Shown here one piece after another: positions 61,579 through 64,000 of a stretch of DNA of 64,000 bases. Under the pieces are notes generated by a model. It was given only the letters and a program-made list of their open reading frames with translations, was not told the origin of the DNA and did no database searches. The translations under genes and the position numbers were made by a program. The stretch's first letter is position 1. Each line of letters starts with the position of its first letter. Source of the DNA: DATARH01 sp963705325 (GTDB lineage Bacteria; Pseudomonadota; Alphaproteobacteria; ATCC43930; CGMCC-115725); the NCBI GenBank assembly GCA_963705325.1, contig OY970069.1, positions 2,976,001 through 3,040,000 of the forward strand, given 5' to 3'.

Positions 61579-61637
61579 GGCGTTTCTATGGCGCGCCTTT
61601 GCCCGCCGCGCAATGATTTGGAGCAACCGAGCTGAAG

Positions 61638-62273
61638 TTACACGCCCGGCGGGCGGGTGACCTTGACGCTCTGACGCTCTTCCATCCGGCCGAGCCAGGC
61701 TGCCAACGCCGGCAGCTCGTCGAACTGTGCTTGGCCTTCGGCGAATTTCCTGAAGTAGACAAGCGGCGGCGCGGCCATCAGATCGGCGAGGCTGACCATG
61801 TCGCCGGCGAGAAATTCCTGATCGCCCGCCAATCGCGCGATTTCGCCGAGACAGAGCCGCACCTGCGGCAGCGAGGCCGCGACCTTGGCATCATCGGTCG
61901 GCAATCCGAGCCGCGGCGCGACAATCCGCGGGTAAAGCACGCCGCCGACCAGGCTCGGCGCCAAATACGCGTCGACAATGCCCATGATCTGGTTCATCCG
62001 CGCGAACGGGTGCAGCTCGATCGGCTGCAGCGGGGTCGCGGCGAAGGCCTCGTCGATATAGCGCATGATCGCCTGCGTCTCGTAGAGCGCAAAGCCGTCA
62101 TGCTCGAAGGCCGGAACCTTGCCGAACGGGTGACGCGAAATGTGCGGCTCGCTGCGGAACTCCTTCGCCGATACCTCGACCAGCTCGTGCGCGACGCCCT
62201 TTTCGGCCAGCGCTAGCCGAGCGCTCCACACGTAAGGGCTCGTCGCCGGGCCATAAACGATCGGCCGCGCCAT
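61638..62273 (-). CDS. Glutathione S-transferase family protein
   Basis: 211 residues. Thioredoxin-fold N-terminus (ATSPYVWSARLALAEKGVAH, PFGKVPAFEHDGFALYETQA) with the cis-Pro in KVPAF and the ESQAI-like glutathione site as ETQAI. A helical C-terminal domain (SLADLMAAPPLVYFRKF) follows. A Ser in place of Cys/Tyr at the N-terminal active site is plausible. Detoxification or metabolic role unknown. Confidence 0.9.
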   Translation of the reverse strand: MARPIVYGPATSPYVWSARLALAEKGVAHELVEVSAKEFRSEPHISRHPFGKVPAFEHDGFALYETQAIMRYIDEAFAATPLQPIELHPFARMNQIMGIVDAYLAPSLVGGVLYPRIVAPRLGLPTDDAKVAASLPQVRLCLGEIARLAGDQEFLAGDMVSLADLMAAPPLVYFRKFAEGQAQFDELPALAAWLGRMEERQSVKVTRPPGV

Positions 62274-62346
62274 GTTCCGCCTCCCAACTACGCGGCGCCG
62301 AAGATGTCAGCGCCAAGCCGACTCGGTCAAGCCGGCTCGGAAGCAC

Positions 62347-62814
62347 CTAGTCGGTGACGCGCCACTGGCCGTCGGCCGCCTGGCAAGCCGTTCCGTAGAC
62401 GGCCTTACCGCTGGCGTCATTGGTGGTGAATTCCCGGCACGTCTGCCCGGAGGCGTTCCTGAACGCCGGCTTACTCGTATAGGTGATCTGCGCGGCCGGG
62501 CTTGGCGAGGCCGTGGTCGCCGGCGGCACGTAGGCTGTCGATGACGGCTGTTGGCCAGGGGCCGACGGCGCGGGCGGTGCCGCTGCGGCAGCGGCCGGGT
62601 ATGCCGGCGGCGGATAATAGGCCGCCGGTGGGGCGTAATAGTATGGCGGCGGATAATAATAATAGGGGGCCGGATAGTAGCCCGGGAAGGGAAAGCCAAC
62701 CCAGAATGCTTGAGCCGGCGAGGGGAGGGCCGCGACCGCGCAAATTGCCGCCAGTCCCGTGAGGCCGGCGAAGAAGAGGCGTGAACGCCAGGGGATCCGT
62801 GTCGGGCCGCTCAT
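62347..62814 (-). CDS. Secreted Pro/Tyr/Ala-rich surface-antigen-like protein
   Basis: 155 residues with a signal peptide (LFFAGLTGLAAICAVAALPS then PAQA). Low-complexity middle of Tyr-Pro and Ala-Pro runs. The C-terminal 50 residues (FRNASGQTCREFTTNDASGK, TACQAADGQWRV) match the small domain of RT0821/17-kDa surface-antigen-type proteins. Probably envelope-located. Confidence 0.75.
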   Translation of the reverse strand: MSGPTRIPWRSRLFFAGLTGLAAICAVAALPSPAQAFWVGFPFPGYYPAPYYYYPPPYYYAPPAAYYPPPAYPAAAAAAPPAPSAPGQQPSSTAYVPPATTASPSPAAQITYTSKPAFRNASGQTCREFTTNDASGKAVYGTACQAADGQWRVTD

Positions 62815-63015
62815 CGTCGGTCTCTGCTCCTTGGGGGAAGGTTGCTCCAGTGGCTAATGATACGGCTGGAACCGGGAACATATTGCCGGCATCACCGTCG
62901 AATGCAACGGCTGCGTTCTAATCGGCGGACCGCTGCGACGTAGCGGTGGTTGCGGCGTGCGGTTTCAAGGTCTAAGACCTTGGGCAATAGGTGAGGAAAA
63001 CCGAGGAGAATCGCC

Positions 63016-64000
63016 GTGGCGCGCGGAGCCGATCAGCACAAGAGCCCACAATCCGACATCGAGATCGCGCAAGCCGCGACGATGCGTCCGATCGGCGAGA
63101 TCGCCGCCAAGCTCGGCATTCCCGACGACGCGCTGTCTCCCTACGGCCGCTACAAGGCGAAAGTCTCGCTCGACTACGTCGACACACTGCAAGGACCGGC
63201 CGAACGGCAAGTTGATCCTGGTCACCGCGATCACCCCGACCCCGGCCGGCGAGGGCAAGACGACGACCACGGTCGGCCTCGGCGACGCGCTGAACCATAT
63301 CGGCAAGAAGGCGATCATCTGCCTGCGCGAGCCGAGCCTCGGACCCAGCTTCGGCGATGAAGGGCGGCGCCGCCGGCGGCGGCTACGCCCAGGTCGTGCC
63401 GATGGAGGACATCAACCTCCATTTCACCGGCGATTTCCACGCGATCGGCGCCGCCAACAACCTGCTCGCGGCGATGGTCGACAACCACATCTACTGGGGC
63501 AACGAGCTCGGCATCGACTCGCGCCGGGTCACCTGGCGCCGCGGCCTCGACATGAACGACCGGGCGCTGCGCTCAGATCACCTCGTCGCTCGGCGGCGTC
63601 GCCAACGGTTTCCCGCGCGAGGATGGGTTCGACATCGTCGTCGCCTCCGAGGTGATGGCGATCTTCTGTCTCGCGACCGACCTCAACGATCTGAAGCGCC
63701 GGCTCGCCAACATCATCGTCGCGCAGACGCGCGGGCGCGAGCCGGTGCGCGCCGGCCAGCTCAAGGCGGCCGGGGCGATGGCGGTGCTGCTCAAGGACGC
63801 GGTAGCCCCCAACCTGGTGCAGACGCTGGAGAACAACCCGGCCTTCATCCACGGCGGTCCGTTCGCCAATATCGCGCATGGCTGCAACTCGGTGATCGCG
63901 ACGAAGACCGCGTTGAAGCTGGCCGACTATGTCGTCACCGAGGCCGGGTTCGGGGCCGATCTCGGCGCCGAGAAATTCATGGACATCAAGTGCCGCAAGG
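63016..64000 (+). pseudogene. fhs: Formate-tetrahydrofolate ligase with three frameshifts, incomplete at window end
   Basis: GTG 63016 follows GAGGAGAATC. Family blocks occur in successive frames: KLGIPDDALSPYGRYKAKVS, then GKLILVTAITPTPAGEGKTT (ATP site), then KGGAAGGGYAQVVPMEDINL, then GGVANGFPREDGFDIVVASE. Frame changes lie near 63193, 63356 and 63574, and each is repaired by removing one base. The gene runs past the window end. Three +1 insertions in 400 bp look more like sequence errors or very recent decay than selection; the protein sequence is otherwise well conserved. Confidence 0.87.

Noticed and set aside
63016..64000. Programmed +1 frameshifting in fhs and the MetX-like gene
   Set aside because: The sites share no slippery sequence, and three sites in one gene is not plausible for programmed shifting in bacteria; errors or decay are simpler.

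Overview
The window comes from a high-GC alphaproteobacterium. The COQ9 family gene beside peptide deformylase, the S21 ribosomal protein with a GTG start, and the ArdC/MobC-type accessory genes all point that way; genus cannot be told from this sequence. It holds three kinds of DNA: chromosomal backbone (1-6416 and 44848-64000), an IS1595-family transposon with passenger genes (1896-5045), and a 38 kb integrated mobilizable island (6457-44801).

Left backbone: a MetX-like acyltransferase gene with a frameshift, a small membrane protein, and an alpha/beta hydrolase gene cut in two by the IS1595-family element. That element has matching terminal inverted repeats, an exact 8-bp target duplication, a transposase, a small accessory ORF, and a low-GC ATPase + TOPRIM-like gene pair resembling OLD/PARIS-type anti-phage modules. 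An SRAP (YedK/HMCES-like) gene follows.

The island is integrated inside a tRNA-Leu(CAA) gene. The 5' half of the tRNA lies at 6417-6456 and the 3' half at 44775-44847, and a 27-bp core is repeated at both junctions, so the host tRNA is split. Next to its integrase the island carries a complete second tRNA-Leu, read here as CAA, interrupted by a 234-nt group I (IC3-like) self-splicing intron; it looks like a replacement for the gene the island destroys. Next comes a probable defence region: a GTGA/ATGA-coupled operon of a small protein starting Met-Gly, a PfkB-nucleoside deoxyribosyltransferase fusion, a QueC-like enzyme and an OGG/HhH-GPD glycosylase, followed by a DUF4917/SIR2-like protein. 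Divergent from it is an anti-phage dCTP deaminase. Further on are ArdC, a secreted lectin-like triad, a VirD4-type coupling protein, MobC and a relaxase interrupted by an IS21-family element (6-bp target duplication). The right part of the island holds a TerY-phosphorylation (VWA/PP2C/kinase) cluster with a stand-alone TerY-C zinc ribbon and a periplasmic Clp-like protease, a membrane aspartic protease sharing an FHA-like module with the kinase, and two tandem membrane proteins with nearly identical cytosolic halves but different outer halves.

Right backbone: a group II intron lies downstream of phosphoketolase (xfp). A partly decayed central-carbon/energy block follows (HAD fragment, proton P-type ATPase remnant, deleted PEP synthase, intact pfkB, GAPDH start remnant). 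Then comes a group 3b [NiFe]-hydrogenase operon (hydB, cNMP-binding protein, hydG, hydD, hydA, maturation protease with a frameshift, HypA without zinc finger). The window ends with rpsU, def, COQ9, a 2'-5' RNA ligase-like gene, a GST, a secreted protein and fhs with three single-base insertions. Several genes (metX-like, hydrogenase protease, gap remnant, fhs) carry single-base indels, so some apparent pseudogenes may be assembly errors.
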